Below are positions 16,244 to 24,142 of a stretch of DNA of 64,000 nt, piece after piece. The notes below the pieces were generated by a model, which did no database searches, was not told where the DNA came from, and saw only the letters and a program-made list of their open reading frames with translations. Positions within the stretch are counted from its first letter, which is position 1. Every line of letters begins with the position of its first letter. Source of the DNA: Inhella crocodyli (GTDB lineage Bacteria > Pseudomonadota > Gammaproteobacteria > Burkholderiales > Burkholderiaceae_C); NCBI RefSeq assembly GCF_004004565.1, contig NZ_SACM01000001.1, positions 434,001-498,000 on the forward strand. Reading direction: 5' to 3'. A program made the position numbers and the translations under genes.

Positions 16244-16555
16244 TCAGGAGACCACCGCCTCGTCGGTGCGGCTCTCGCCCTTGTTGTCTTTCCAGGTCAC
16301 GGCGATCTTGTCGCCGGCCTTGGCGCCTTTGACGCTGAACTGCAAGAACGGGTTCTTGGAAACGGACGGGCCCCATTGGGCGCTCATCACGGGTTTGCCA
16401 TTGTGGGTGGCGGCCACCTCCTGGATGAACCAGGCGGGAATGGTTTTGCCAGCGGCGTCTTTGCGCAGGCCGGTTTCCATTTCGTGGCTCATCAGCACGC
16501 GGACGGTGGCCTTGTCGCCTGCAACTTGGGCGCGGATGCGCATCGGGTCTGCCAT
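16244..16555 (-). CDS. soxZ: SoxZ, sulfur carrier partner subunit
   Basis: SoxZ (103 aa) pairs with SoxY to form the carrier that holds sulfur intermediates. There is no signal peptide, as expected, because it is exported together with SoxY by the Tat route. The MRIRA start, MSHEMETGLRKD, IPAWFIQEV and WKDNKGES motifs are the family hallmarks and the length is normal. It lies 52 bases after soxY; ATG 16555 follows GGAGA. Confidence 0.96.
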   Translation of the reverse strand: MADPMRIRAQVAGDKATVRVLMSHEMETGLRKDAAGKTIPAWFIQEVAATHNGKPVMSAQWGPSVSKNPFLQFSVKGAKAGDKIAVTWKDNKGESRTDEAVVS

Positions 16556-16607
16556 GGAGTTCTCCTGATCTGGATGGGGGTGAGGGTGAGGGGCAAACGC
16601 AGCGGCC

Positions 16608-17066
16608 TCAGCCGCCGCAGCCGCCCAAAGTCACCTTGATTTCTTTCTGCGCGAACAGGACGCGGCCGTCGCCCATGATGGCCACGGCCATGACATTGGA
16701 CGACTGACCCATCTTCACGCGGGTGTTGAAGTTGGCGTCCACCGCGTCGCTCACGTCGAAGACCGCCGCCAGCGCGCTGGGGTTCTTCTCCACCAGCACG
16801 GCCAAGCGCTTCACGCCAGGCAAGCTGGTCGACACGCCGACGGGCACCACGGCACCGTTCTCGGCAATGTCCGGGCCGGTGATGGTGACGTCGCCGCTGC
16901 TCACCGGCGCGCCCGCGCCCAGGGCCTTCATGGCCTCGGCCATGGTTTTGGCGTCAAACGCGGCTTGGGTCCAAGCTGCCAGGGCCGTCTGGGGGAGCAG
17001 GCCGGCGCCGGCCATGAGGGCCAGCACCTTCGCCGATTGGGCCAACAGGTTGCGTCGTGTGGTCAT
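16608..17066 (-). CDS. soxY: SoxY, sulfur-carrying subunit
   Basis: SoxY (152 aa) carries thiosulfate-derived sulfur on a flexible C-terminal arm. The arm GGCGG ends the protein, with Cys150 as the carrier. The N-terminus has a twin-arginine signal (TTRRNLLAQSAK, core to about residue 30), which also exports SoxZ. The central region has the expected immunoglobulin-like pattern (VPVGVST, LAVLVEKNPSALAAVF). It begins the YZAXB part of the operon, 83 bases after soxD. ATG 17066 follows AAGGAGA. Confidence 0.96.
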   Translation of the reverse strand: MTTRRNLLAQSAKVLALMAGAGLLPQTALAAWTQAAFDAKTMAEAMKALGAGAPVSSGDVTITGPDIAENGAVVPVGVSTSLPGVKRLAVLVEKNPSALAAVFDVSDAVDANFNTRVKMGQSSNVMAVAIMGDGRVLFAQKEIKVTLGGCGG

Positions 17067-17149
17067 GTGGGTCTCCTTGGGTCGTTCGATGCTAGGAAGC
17101 GTAAGGGCGGTTGCGCAAGGTGAAGGAACCCTTGCGTGGCAACCCGGGG

Positions 17150-18244
17150 TCAGCGTGGCGCGCCGTCTGCCAGCCACCGTGCGATGGTGCGGGCATCGGC
17201 GTCCGACAGCGATTGAGGAGGCATGGGCACCGCGCCCCACACCCCACCGCCACCTTGTTTGATTTTTTCCAGAAGGTAGGCCTCCAAGTCGGCGCGCCCC
17301 TTGTGTTTCGGGGCCACCGCGCTGAAGGCCGGGCCCAGGATGGGCTTGTCCACCGCGTGACAAGCCGTGCAACCGTTCTTGTTGATGGCGGTGAGTGCTG
17401 GATGGGGCGCCGCCTTTGCAGGTGCAGCGGGCGCAGGCGCCGCCCCAGGGCGTTGCGCGCCGACGGGTGCGGTGCGAGGCGCTTGCGTCGTGTCGGCGCC
17501 GTGCTGTGCCCCAACACTGCGGTTCTGCTCGGCCAGGTTGCCGTGCGCGTTGCGCGCGAAGTCAGGCAAAGCACTGGCCAAGGCAACGCCCGGCACACAG
17601 TCCTTCATGCAAGCCCTCGCCTTCACATCCGGTTTCCCGCCGTTGCCCATGCCTTTGCCAGGCCACAGGCCGTGATCGGTGGACATGCCGTTTCGGTTGG
17701 GCATGCGCGCTTGCACTTGACCGATGTTGTCGTGGCTGAGCGTGAAGTCGGCCGGCACCACGTCGGCCATGTTGAGCAAGTAGGCGGTGACGGCGTAGAC
17801 CTCGTCGGTGCTGAGGGACTTGGGTTGCGTCCAGGGCATCGCCCGGTTGATGTAGTCCCACAGCGTGGACACCGTGGGCACCTTCATCAAGGTGGTCCGA
17901 CCGGGGAAGCCGGCGTCCATCAAGCGCGCCACCCGTCCCGTGGCGACATCGTTCTTGGTGGTGCCACCGATCAGCGGAGAAAACACTTCGTTGCTCTCGC
18001 CGAACACACCGTGGCACGACGCGCATTTGCCTTCCCAGACGTCCATGCCGCGCTGGACCGAGCCCTGGCCCTTGGGCAGACCCTTGAAGTCGGGGCGAAC
18101 GTCGATGTCCCACGCGGCGAGTTCTTTGGGCGTGGCGTCGCGCCCCACTTGCGGGTAGCGCGACTCGGCCCCCAGCGCGGTCCCGAGGGCCAAGGCCATC
18201 GTCAGCGCCACCGCGCGGCGCCGGGACTCATGCCAACTGGACAT
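17150..18244 (-). CDS. soxD: SoxD, diheme cytochrome c of sulfane dehydrogenase SoxCD
   Basis: SoxD (364 aa) takes electrons from the SoxC molybdenum centre. A signal peptide (SRRRAVALTMALALG, cleavage near LGAE) is followed by the first heme site C74-A-S-C77-H78 in a long N-terminal domain, a Gln/Ala/Pro-rich linker and a second class I domain with C292-T-A-C295-H296. The start at ATG 18244 overlaps the soxC stop by 17 bases. The second domain closely resembles the stand-alone cytochrome at 7114-7428. Confidence 0.95.
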   Translation of the reverse strand: MSSWHESRRRAVALTMALALGTALGAESRYPQVGRDATPKELAAWDIDVRPDFKGLPKGQGSVQRGMDVWEGKCASCHGVFGESNEVFSPLIGGTTKNDVATGRVARLMDAGFPGRTTLMKVPTVSTLWDYINRAMPWTQPKSLSTDEVYAVTAYLLNMADVVPADFTLSHDNIGQVQARMPNRNGMSTDHGLWPGKGMGNGGKPDVKARACMKDCVPGVALASALPDFARNAHGNLAEQNRSVGAQHGADTTQAPRTAPVGAQRPGAAPAPAAPAKAAPHPALTAINKNGCTACHAVDKPILGPAFSAVAPKHKGRADLEAYLLEKIKQGGGGVWGAVPMPPQSLSDADARTIARWLADGAPR

Positions 18245-19616
18245 TTTTGACCTCGCCGCTTTCCTGCACCAACCACGTTTGGATGGCGTTGTTGTGGTAG
18301 ATCGAGCGGGTGCCACGCACCGCCCGCAACTGCTGGAAGCTGGGTTGCACGTACCCCGTGTCGTCCATGGCGCGGCTTTGCACCAAGGCCGGCTTGCCGT
18401 CCCAAACCCAATCGATGTTGAAACGCGTCAGGCACTTGCTCATCACGGGGCCTTCCAAGCGCGCGGTGCGCCAGTTCCGCCCACCATCGACCGACACGTC
18501 GACCCGCTTGACCTTGCCGCGGCCCGACCACGCCAGGCCCGAGACGTTGTAGTACCCCTTGTCCAGCAGGACTTGGCCGCCGGATGGGGTGGTCACCACG
18601 CTCTTGCATTCCTGGATGCTGCTGTACTGCCGGTGTTTTCCATCGGGCATCAGGTCCACGTAGTGGATGGCCTCGTCTTTGGTGCCGTAGGGCTGGTCGC
18701 CCACCTCGATGCGACGCAGGTACTTCACCCAACTCACGCCCTGCACGCCAGGCACCACCAAGCGCAAGGGGTAACCGTTTTCCGGGCGCAGCATCTCGCC
18801 GTTTTGGCCGTAGGCCACGATCACCTCGCCCGACTCCACCAGTTCCATCGGCACGGTACGGGTCATGCTGGAGCCGTCGGCGCCCTCCCCCAGCACGTAG
18901 CGGGCGCGCTTGTAGTCCACCCCCGCCATGTCCAACAGCAGCTTCAAGGGCACGCCGGTGAACTCGCTGCAACTCAACATGCCGTGCGTGTACTGGCAGG
19001 TGGGCACGGCCACGTTCCCCCATTCCATGCCGGTGTTGGCGCCACACTCGATGAAGTGAAAGCGACTCACGGACGGCAAGCGCATGAGTTCGTCCATGGT
19101 GAACACCATGGGCCGCTTCATCAGCGAGGCCTCGGACCCGTTGAGCATCAGCCGGTGCTTGCTGGGATCGATGTCCCACCAGCCTTGGTGGTGGCGCTCA
19201 AAGTGCAAACCACTGGGGGTGACGATGCCGAACAGGCTCTGCAGGGGGGCGAAGCTGACACTGGCTTGGCTGGTCTGCGTCAGGCCAGGGCTCGGACGCC
19301 GCTGCACATTGGCCTCGTACTTGCTCGGCCTGCCGTAACCGTCGGTGGCCACCGCCTGCCCCAGCCCCTTGCTGTGCTCTGGCAGGGTCAAGATGTTCGG
19401 GTCGCCGCCCTCGGCGCCCACGGGGTTGGCCTGCGCCAGGGCTGCCGGTGCGGCGGCGGTTGCCATCGCAGCGGCGAAGGCATGGCGCACGAAGTCTCGG
19501 CGGCCCGCTTTGGCCTCGCTGAACACCGCTCGAACGCCTTCGGCATCGATGAAGTTTTCCGGCGCCTTGATCAGCCGCCCGGTGGGGCCCGCCGGGCCGG
19601 GGTTGTGCGTGCGCAT
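18228..19616 (-). CDS. soxC: SoxC, molybdenum subunit of sulfane dehydrogenase
   Basis: SoxC carries the molybdenum cofactor and oxidises the sulfane sulfur on SoxY by six electrons, which allows full conversion of thiosulfate to sulfate. The sulfite-oxidase fold is shown by FHFIECGANTGMEW, the CQYTHGMLSCSEFTGVPL block with the molybdenum-site cysteine, ENGYPLRLVVPG and the C-terminal dimer domain with VDVSVDGGRNW. A Tat-like signal (GRRDFVRHAFAAAMATAAAP) lies about 40 residues in. ATG 19616 gives 462 aa and has TAGGAG upstream; ATG 19655 has no ribosome site and overlaps a palindrome. It is the first gene of the sox operon. Confidence 0.95.
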   Translation of the reverse strand: MRTHNPGPAGPTGRLIKAPENFIDAEGVRAVFSEAKAGRRDFVRHAFAAAMATAAAPAALAQANPVGAEGGDPNILTLPEHSKGLGQAVATDGYGRPSKYEANVQRRPSPGLTQTSQASVSFAPLQSLFGIVTPSGLHFERHHQGWWDIDPSKHRLMLNGSEASLMKRPMVFTMDELMRLPSVSRFHFIECGANTGMEWGNVAVPTCQYTHGMLSCSEFTGVPLKLLLDMAGVDYKRARYVLGEGADGSSMTRTVPMELVESGEVIVAYGQNGEMLRPENGYPLRLVVPGVQGVSWVKYLRRIEVGDQPYGTKDEAIHYVDLMPDGKHRQYSSIQECKSVVTTPSGGQVLLDKGYYNVSGLAWSGRGKVKRVDVSVDGGRNWRTARLEGPVMSKCLTRFNIDWVWDGKPALVQSRAMDDTGYVQPSFQQLRAVRGTRSIYHNNAIQTWLVQESGEVKNVQLA

Positions 19617-19654
19617 GGGTGACGGGGCTCCTACCGATGGCTTGAAGTTCTTCA

Positions 19655-19669
19655 TTCGCAATATGCGAA
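19655..19669. promoter_or_regulatory. Palindrome TTCGCA-ATA-TGCGAA upstream of soxC
   Basis: Perfect 6-bp arms around three bases, in an AT-rich patch 39 bases before the chosen soxC start. Location at the head of the sox operon suggests an operator, perhaps for one of the two ArsR regulators. No direct evidence. Confidence 0.4.
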
Positions 19670-19756
19670 CAGACAAATATTAGGACCGAGTGCCGCCCCA
19701 GGAACGCGGGCTTACCCTAGGCCACACCGCTTGTCATGCCCTGGGCCGTCCGCGTT

Positions 19757-21493
19757 TCACACAATCTCCGGCGCCAAGGTGCACACCGCCTTGTAGTGGG
19801 TGAGGAACACTTGTCCCCGCAGGGTCTTGAGGAAGGCCGTCTTGCGCAGTCGGTCCATCACCGGCCCCTTGACCTCGGACAAATGCAGCGTGACCCCGGC
19901 GTCGCGCAGGCGGGCGTCGATGGCTTCCAGGCTCTCCAACGCGCTGGCGTCGATGTCGTTGATGGCCGAGCACTGCAGCACCACATGCACCAGGGCCGGC
20001 CGCTGGGCCACCGCGTCGTTGACCCGGTCTTCCAAGGCCCGCGAATTGGCGAAGTACAGGCTCTCGTCCACGCGCAGGCTGAGCAGGCGGGGGCTCACGA
20101 CCACGGCGTGCCGCAGCACGTTGCGGAAGTGCTCGGTGCCCACGACCAACCCGACCTCGGCGATGTGAGGCCGGCTGGTGCGGTACAGAAACAGGGCCAA
20201 GGACACCGCCACGCCCACCACCAGTCCCGGCTCCACGCCCCACCCCAGCGTGCCCACCAAGGTGGCCAGCACCGCCAAGAAGTCGGCCTTGGCGTAAGCC
20301 CAGGTGCGACGCAACACCGAGAAATCGACCAGCGACAGCACCGCCACCACGATGGTGGCGGCCAAGGTGGCTTGGGGCAGAAAGTACAAGGCCGGGGTCA
20401 GCAACAAAGACGCCAACAAGATGCCGCCGGCGGTCATGACACCAGCCGCTGGCGTTCGCGCCCCGGCGTCAAAGTTCACGACCGAACGCGCAAAGCCACC
20501 GGTCACGGGGTAGCCGCCGGTGAAGGCCGCCGACAAGTTGCTGGCCCCCAAGGCCACCAACTCTTGGTCGGGGTCGATGCGCTGCCGGCGCTTGGCCGCC
20601 AAGGTTTGCCCGACCGACACTGATTCGACGAAGCCCACCACGCTGATCAGCAGCGCCGGCGGCCACAGTTCGCGCCACAGCGCTGGATCCCAGGTCGGCC
20701 AGGTCAAGGGGGGCAAGCCCTGCGGCACCTGGCCAACGATCCGCACGCCCTGCGCCTGCCAATCCAAGGCCCAGGTCAGCCCCGTGGTGAGCGCGATCGC
20801 CAGCACCGGCCCGGCCTTGGCCAGCATGTCAGCGGCAAGCGGTCGCAGTCCCCAACGAATCAGCGCCGGCTTCAGGCCGCGGCGGACCCATAACAAGAAG
20901 ACCAAGGAGCCCAGCCCCACCCCCAGGGTGAGGCCGTGAACCTGGCTCCATCGGCCGACCAATCCCGACAGGGTTTGCAGGAAGGTGCCGCCCTCCATCG
21001 TCACGCCCAGCAGGGTCTTGAGTTGGCCCGCAGCGATCAACAGACCCGACGCCGACATGAACCCCGCAATGACCGGATGGCTCAAAAAATTGGCCAGAAA
21101 GCCCAGCCGCAACACGCCCATCAGCGTCAGCATGAGGCCCGACAGCAGGGCCAGGGTGGTGGCCGCGGCCCAGTAGTTCGCCGACCCAGGCGCCGCGTGC
21201 TCGCCGATCGCCGCCGCCGTCATCAAGGACACCACCGCCACGGGCCCCACCGCCAACACCCGGCTGGACCCAAACACGGCGTAGGCCAACAACGGCGCCA
21301 CGCTGGCGTACAGGCCGACTTCCGGCGGCAAGCCCGCCAGCATGGCGTAGGCCAGGCTTTGCGGGATGAGCATCAGGGTGACGATCAGCGCGGCCAGCCC
21401 GTCGTGGAGCCAGGTCTGGCGGTCGTACTCACGGCCCCAACTCAGCAGCGGCACGGCAGGCAGCCACCGCCGCCAAGCGCTCGGGTGCTTCAT
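19757..21493 (-). CDS. SulP-family anion transporter with STAS domain
   Basis: A 578-aa transporter. The N-terminal part has about 12-14 transmembrane helices with SulP signatures (IPQSLAYAMLAGLPPEVGLYAS, split here as IPQSLAYAML and GLYASV; VGFVESVSVGQTLA; GGYPVTGGFARSVVN). A C-terminal STAS domain follows from about residue 440, with CSAINDIDASALESLEAI. Its start overlaps the stop of the YedE-type gene (ATGA), so it is the last gene of an arsR-yeeE-yeeE-sulP operon. Sulfate, the end product of the Sox pathway, is the most likely substrate. Confidence 0.92.
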   Translation of the reverse strand: MKHPSAWRRWLPAVPLLSWGREYDRQTWLHDGLAALIVTLMLIPQSLAYAMLAGLPPEVGLYASVAPLLAYAVFGSSRVLAVGPVAVVSLMTAAAIGEHAAPGSANYWAAATTLALLSGLMLTLMGVLRLGFLANFLSHPVIAGFMSASGLLIAAGQLKTLLGVTMEGGTFLQTLSGLVGRWSQVHGLTLGVGLGSLVFLLWVRRGLKPALIRWGLRPLAADMLAKAGPVLAIALTTGLTWALDWQAQGVRIVGQVPQGLPPLTWPTWDPALWRELWPPALLISVVGFVESVSVGQTLAAKRRQRIDPDQELVALGASNLSAAFTGGYPVTGGFARSVVNFDAGARTPAAGVMTAGGILLASLLLTPALYFLPQATLAATIVVAVLSLVDFSVLRRTWAYAKADFLAVLATLVGTLGWGVEPGLVVGVAVSLALFLYRTSRPHIAEVGLVVGTEHFRNVLRHAVVVSPRLLSLRVDESLYFANSRALEDRVNDAVAQRPALVHVVLQCSAINDIDASALESLEAIDARLRDAGVTLHLSEVKGPVMDRLRKTAFLKTLRGQVFLTHYKAVCTLAPEIV

Positions 21494-21924
21494 GCGCCCT
21501 CGTGCACCGCGGCAGGGGCTCGGTCCACCCATTCGTACAAGGCCATGCCGGCGGCCATTGCGGCGACGAAGGCGAGTGCTTTGGGTTCTCCGGCAGCCAT
21601 GGCCACCAGGCCCGGTCCCGGGCAAAAGCCGGCCAGCCCCCAACCGACGCCGAAGGTCAGCGCGCCGGCGACCAAACGACGGTCGATGTCCTGGCTCTGC
21701 GGCAGCCGCATGGCCCCGCCCAAAAAGGCGACGGTCCGCTGGCGGGCCAGCCAGAAGGCGCCCAAGCCCACGACGATCGCGCCCCCCATCACGAGGGCCA
21801 AGGACGGATCCCAAGCGCCGGCAAGGTCCAAGAACCCTTGCACCTTGCCCGGGTCGGTCATGCCGGACAACAACAAGCCCAGGCCGAACAGCAGGCCCAC
21901 GAGAAACTCACTCAAGCGATGCAT
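21490..21924 (-). CDS. YeeE/YedE-family half transporter, second subunit
   Basis: A 144-aa protein with four hydrophobic helices and the YeeE motifs GLLLSGMTDPGKV and GFCPGPGLVAMAAG, containing the conserved cysteine. It is about half the length of a full YeeE protein, and the other half is encoded directly upstream (9 bases), the arrangement known as PmpA/PmpB or DUF6691 pairs. Sulfur-compound uptake or export across the inner membrane is likely. Confidence 0.85.
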   Translation of the reverse strand: MHRLSEFLVGLLFGLGLLLSGMTDPGKVQGFLDLAGAWDPSLALVMGGAIVVGLGAFWLARQRTVAFLGGAMRLPQSQDIDRRLVAGALTFGVGWGLAGFCPGPGLVAMAAGEPKALAFVAAMAAGMALYEWVDRAPAAVHEGA

Positions 21925-21933
21925 GGTGTCACC

Positions 21934-22371
21934 TCAGGCCGCATGACGCAGCAGGAACACGGTCAAGAAGCCGGCGGCCATGAACGACAGGGTGGCCACG
22001 AGCGAGCGCGGCGACAGCCGAGACAGGCCACACACGCCGTGCCCGCTGGTGCAGCCCGCGCTGTAGCGCGTGCCGACTCCCACCAACACGCCTGCCAGGA
22101 GCACCAGCCCCCAACCGGCGTCGATGCGGGGGGCGCCGACTACAGCGGCCGGTGCCGCGAGGCGCCATACCAGGGGAGCCGACATCAGGCCGAGCAGGAA
22201 AGCCAAGCGCCAGCCCGTGTCGCCCCGCTGCGGCCGCAGCAAGCCGCCCATGATGCCGCTGATGCCCAGAATCCGGCCGTTCAAGAGGATGAAGAGGGCC
22301 GAGGCCACGCCCAGCAGCAGGCCGCCGGTCAAGGATGACCAGGGGGTGAAGTTCGTCCAATCGATCGTCAT
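21934..22371 (-). CDS. YeeE/YedE-family half transporter, first subunit
   Basis: A 145-aa protein with four hydrophobic helices. The motifs [15 protein letters not shown] and [21 protein letters not shown] carry the cysteines typical of YeeE. It forms a pair with the next gene. Its start codon overlaps the stop of the persulfide-sensing ArsR gene (ATGA), which ties its expression to that regulator. Confidence 0.87.
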   Translation of the reverse strand: MTIDWTNFTPWSSLTGGLLLGVASALFILLNGRILGISGIMGGLLRPQRGDTGWRLAFLLGLMSAPLVWRLAAPAAVVGAPRIDAGWGLVLLAGVLVGVGTRYSAGCTSGHGVCGLSRLSPRSLVATLSFMAAGFLTVFLLRHAA

Positions 22372-22688
22372 GGCGCTTGTTCCTTGGTTCCACAGAAATT
22401 GGCATGAAGCACGTCGATCACCGACAGCACCACTGGGTTGTCGATGCGGTAGTGGACGTGCTTTCCCTCTCGCCGCGTGACCACCAGGGCCTCGTCGCGC
22501 AGCACCGTCAACTGCTGCGACAGGGTGGGCTGCACGATGCCCAGCAGGGCCTCCAACTCCCCCACCCGCCGCTCCCCTTGCGCCAGTTGGCACAGGATCA
22601 GCAGCCGATCGGGGTTGGACAGGACCTTCATCAAGCGACTGGCTTGCAGCGAAGCCTGCCGCATGGCGTCCATATCGAGGTTCATCAT
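22368..22688 (-). CDS. BigR/SqrR-like ArsR-family persulfide-responsive repressor
   Basis: A 106-aa winged-helix regulator. The DNA-binding core LEALLGIVQPTLSQQLTVLRDE with TRREGKHVHYRI matches the BigR/SqrR/YgaV group. Cys33 (LILCQLAQGE) and Cys99 (HANFCG) are 66 residues apart, the same spacing as the BigR and SqrR cysteine pair that forms a tetrasulfide with reactive sulfur. It is divergent from the persulfide-dioxygenase-like gene, with a perfect palindrome between, and is first in the operon with two YeeE halves and SulP. Autorepression released by sulfide or persulfide is the likely mode. Confidence 0.9.
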   Translation of the reverse strand: MMNLDMDAMRQASLQASRLMKVLSNPDRLLILCQLAQGERRVGELEALLGIVQPTLSQQLTVLRDEALVVTRREGKHVHYRIDNPVVLSVIDVLHANFCGTKEQAP

Positions 22689-22720
22689 GGAGGAGGCATT
22701 CCGGTGCCGGCGAATTCAAC

Positions 22721-22755
22721 AGTTTATTGACCGATATATTGTTCGTCAATAAACT
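22721..22755. promoter_or_regulatory. Perfect 11-bp palindrome in the arsR/dioxygenase divergent promoter
   Basis: AGTTTATTGAC (22721-22731) and GTCAATAAACT (22745-22755) are perfect inverted arms around a 13-base centre containing GATATATT. It is placed 33 bases before the arsR start and 27 bases before the dioxygenase start, in an AT-rich island. This is the expected position and form of an ArsR-type operator that controls both genes. Confidence 0.75.
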
Positions 22756-22781
22756 AATGATCGAATCGATGGAACCCGCCC

Positions 22782-23657
22782 ATGAACGTTGCCCTGCCCC
22801 GCCCCGAAGTCCACGGCCTGTTTGACCCCACCACCTGGACCGTGACCTATGTCGTCCACAGCGGCGAAGGCAGTGCCTGCGCCATCGTCGACTCGGTGCT
22901 CGATTACGACCCGAAGTCCGGCCGCACGCGGCACGAGTCCGCCGACCGGGTCATCGCCTACGTGGAGGCCCACCGGCTGAAGGTGGCCTGGATCCTGGAG
23001 ACGCACGCCCATGCCGACCACCTGTCGGCTGCGCCCTACCTGAAGGCGAAGTTGGGCGGCAAGATCGCCATCGGCCGCGACATCACGCGGGTTCAGCAGG
23101 TCTTTCGCGGTGTTTTCAACTTGGAGCCCGAGTTCAAAATCGACGGCTCGCAGTTCGACCACCTGTTCGGGGACGGCGACACCGTCCCTCTGGGTCCCTT
23201 GGTGGGCCAGGTCATGGCGGTGCCCGGGCACACGCCGGCTTGCGTGGCTTACCAGTTTGGGGATGCGGTGTTCGTGGGCGACACCCTGTTCATGCCGGAC
23301 GTGGGAACCGCCCGCTGCGACTTCCCCGGCGGCGACGCCAAGGTCCTGTACGCGTCGATTCGCAAGCTCTTGAGCCTGCCCCCAGAAACGCGACTCTTCC
23401 TGTGCCACGACTACCCGCCGGCAGGACGGGAGGTCTGCTTCGAGACCACGGTGGCGGCCCAGCGTGCGCACAACGTCCACGTGCACGACGGCGTCAGCGA
23501 AGCCGACTTCGTGGCGCTGCGCACCCGCCGCGACGCCACACTCGACATGCCCGTGCTCATCCTGCCCGCCGTGCAGGTCAACATCCGCGCCGGCAAGTTC
23601 CCGCCGGCGGACGACAACGGCGTGCGCTACCTGAAGATCCCGCTCAACGCGCTGTGA
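22782..23657 (+). CDS. Persulfide dioxygenase-like MBL-fold enzyme (Blh/ETHE1 type)
   Basis: A 291-aa cytoplasmic MBL-fold protein. The metal motif is ETHAHADHLSAAPYLK, with later ligands in VPGHTPACVAY, FVGDTLFMPD and FLCHDYPPAGRE. The GTARCDFPGG motif is typical of the ETHE1/Blh group, which oxidises glutathione persulfide to sulfite. It is divergent from the BigR/SqrR-like regulator, an arrangement known for Blh in sulfide-response operons. ATG 22782 follows ATGGAACCC, a weak ribosome site. It converges on the next gene with 13 bases between. Confidence 0.9.
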   Translation: MNVALPRPEVHGLFDPTTWTVTYVVHSGEGSACAIVDSVLDYDPKSGRTRHESADRVIAYVEAHRLKVAWILETHAHADHLSAAPYLKAKLGGKIAIGRDITRVQQVFRGVFNLEPEFKIDGSQFDHLFGDGDTVPLGPLVGQVMAVPGHTPACVAYQFGDAVFVGDTLFMPDVGTARCDFPGGDAKVLYASIRKLLSLPPETRLFLCHDYPPAGREVCFETTVAAQRAHNVHVHDGVSEADFVALRTRRDATLDMPVLILPAVQVNIRAGKFPPADDNGVRYLKIPLNAL

Positions 23658-23670
23658 ATCGCAGCCAAAC

Positions 23671-24120
23671 TCAAGGGGCCGAAGCGGGGCTGCTCGCCGG
23701 CCGGGGCGCCGCGGCGCCTTGCGGCATCACGACCCCAGGCGCCAGTTGCACCTCCTCGGTGGCCTTCACGGCGGTCACGAAGTAGCGCGTTTCCCCGAAG
23801 CAATCCGTCGGCAAGCCCACCTTCTGCTCGTAATGCAAGGCCACCCGGTGGCCCATCAAACGGTTGATCTCGGCGGCCACGGCGTCGTCGTGCACGGTGA
23901 AGGCGAACTTCTCCACGGGCGCGCCCGGCGTGCTGACCAGGGCCAACTCGCCCTCCCAGGTCTTGCAGACCCAGCCCTTGTGCGACAGCTTCTGCACCCA
24001 GCCGGCGCGCTCGCCGCTGCTGTAGCTCCAGTTCAGGGCGGCCCAGAAGTACAGCGCGGGCAGCAGCACCAGCACGGCCAAGGCGATCCACAACGCACGG
24101 CTCTTCAACATCGCACCCAT
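23671..24120 (-). CDS. Small membrane-anchored protein of unknown function
   Basis: Not recognised by name. The product is 149 aa from ATG 24120 (146 from ATG 24111). One transmembrane helix lies at about residues 10-26. A periplasmic domain follows with two cysteines (GWVCKTWEGELAL and GLPTDCFGETRYFVTAV) and a VALHYEQK strand. The tail is Pro/Ala/Ser rich. The strand pattern with WEGELA suggests a small beta-barrel domain. It stands alone, with a short palindrome directly before the start. Confidence 0.6.
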   Translation of the reverse strand: MGAMLKSRALWIALAVLVLLPALYFWAALNWSYSSGERAGWVQKLSHKGWVCKTWEGELALVSTPGAPVEKFAFTVHDDAVAAEINRLMGHRVALHYEQKVGLPTDCFGETRYFVTAVKATEEVQLAPGVVMPQGAAAPRPASSPASAP

Positions 24121-24121
24121 C

Positions 24122-24137
24122 CCCGTTTGAAAACGGG
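24122..24137. promoter_or_regulatory. Short palindrome CCCGTTT-GA-AAACGGG
   Basis: Perfect 7-bp arms with a 2-base centre, directly upstream of the small membrane protein start and downstream of the GNAT gene stop on the same strand. Too tight a loop for a good terminator; it may be an operator. Confidence 0.3.
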
Positions 24138-24142
24138 CGCGA

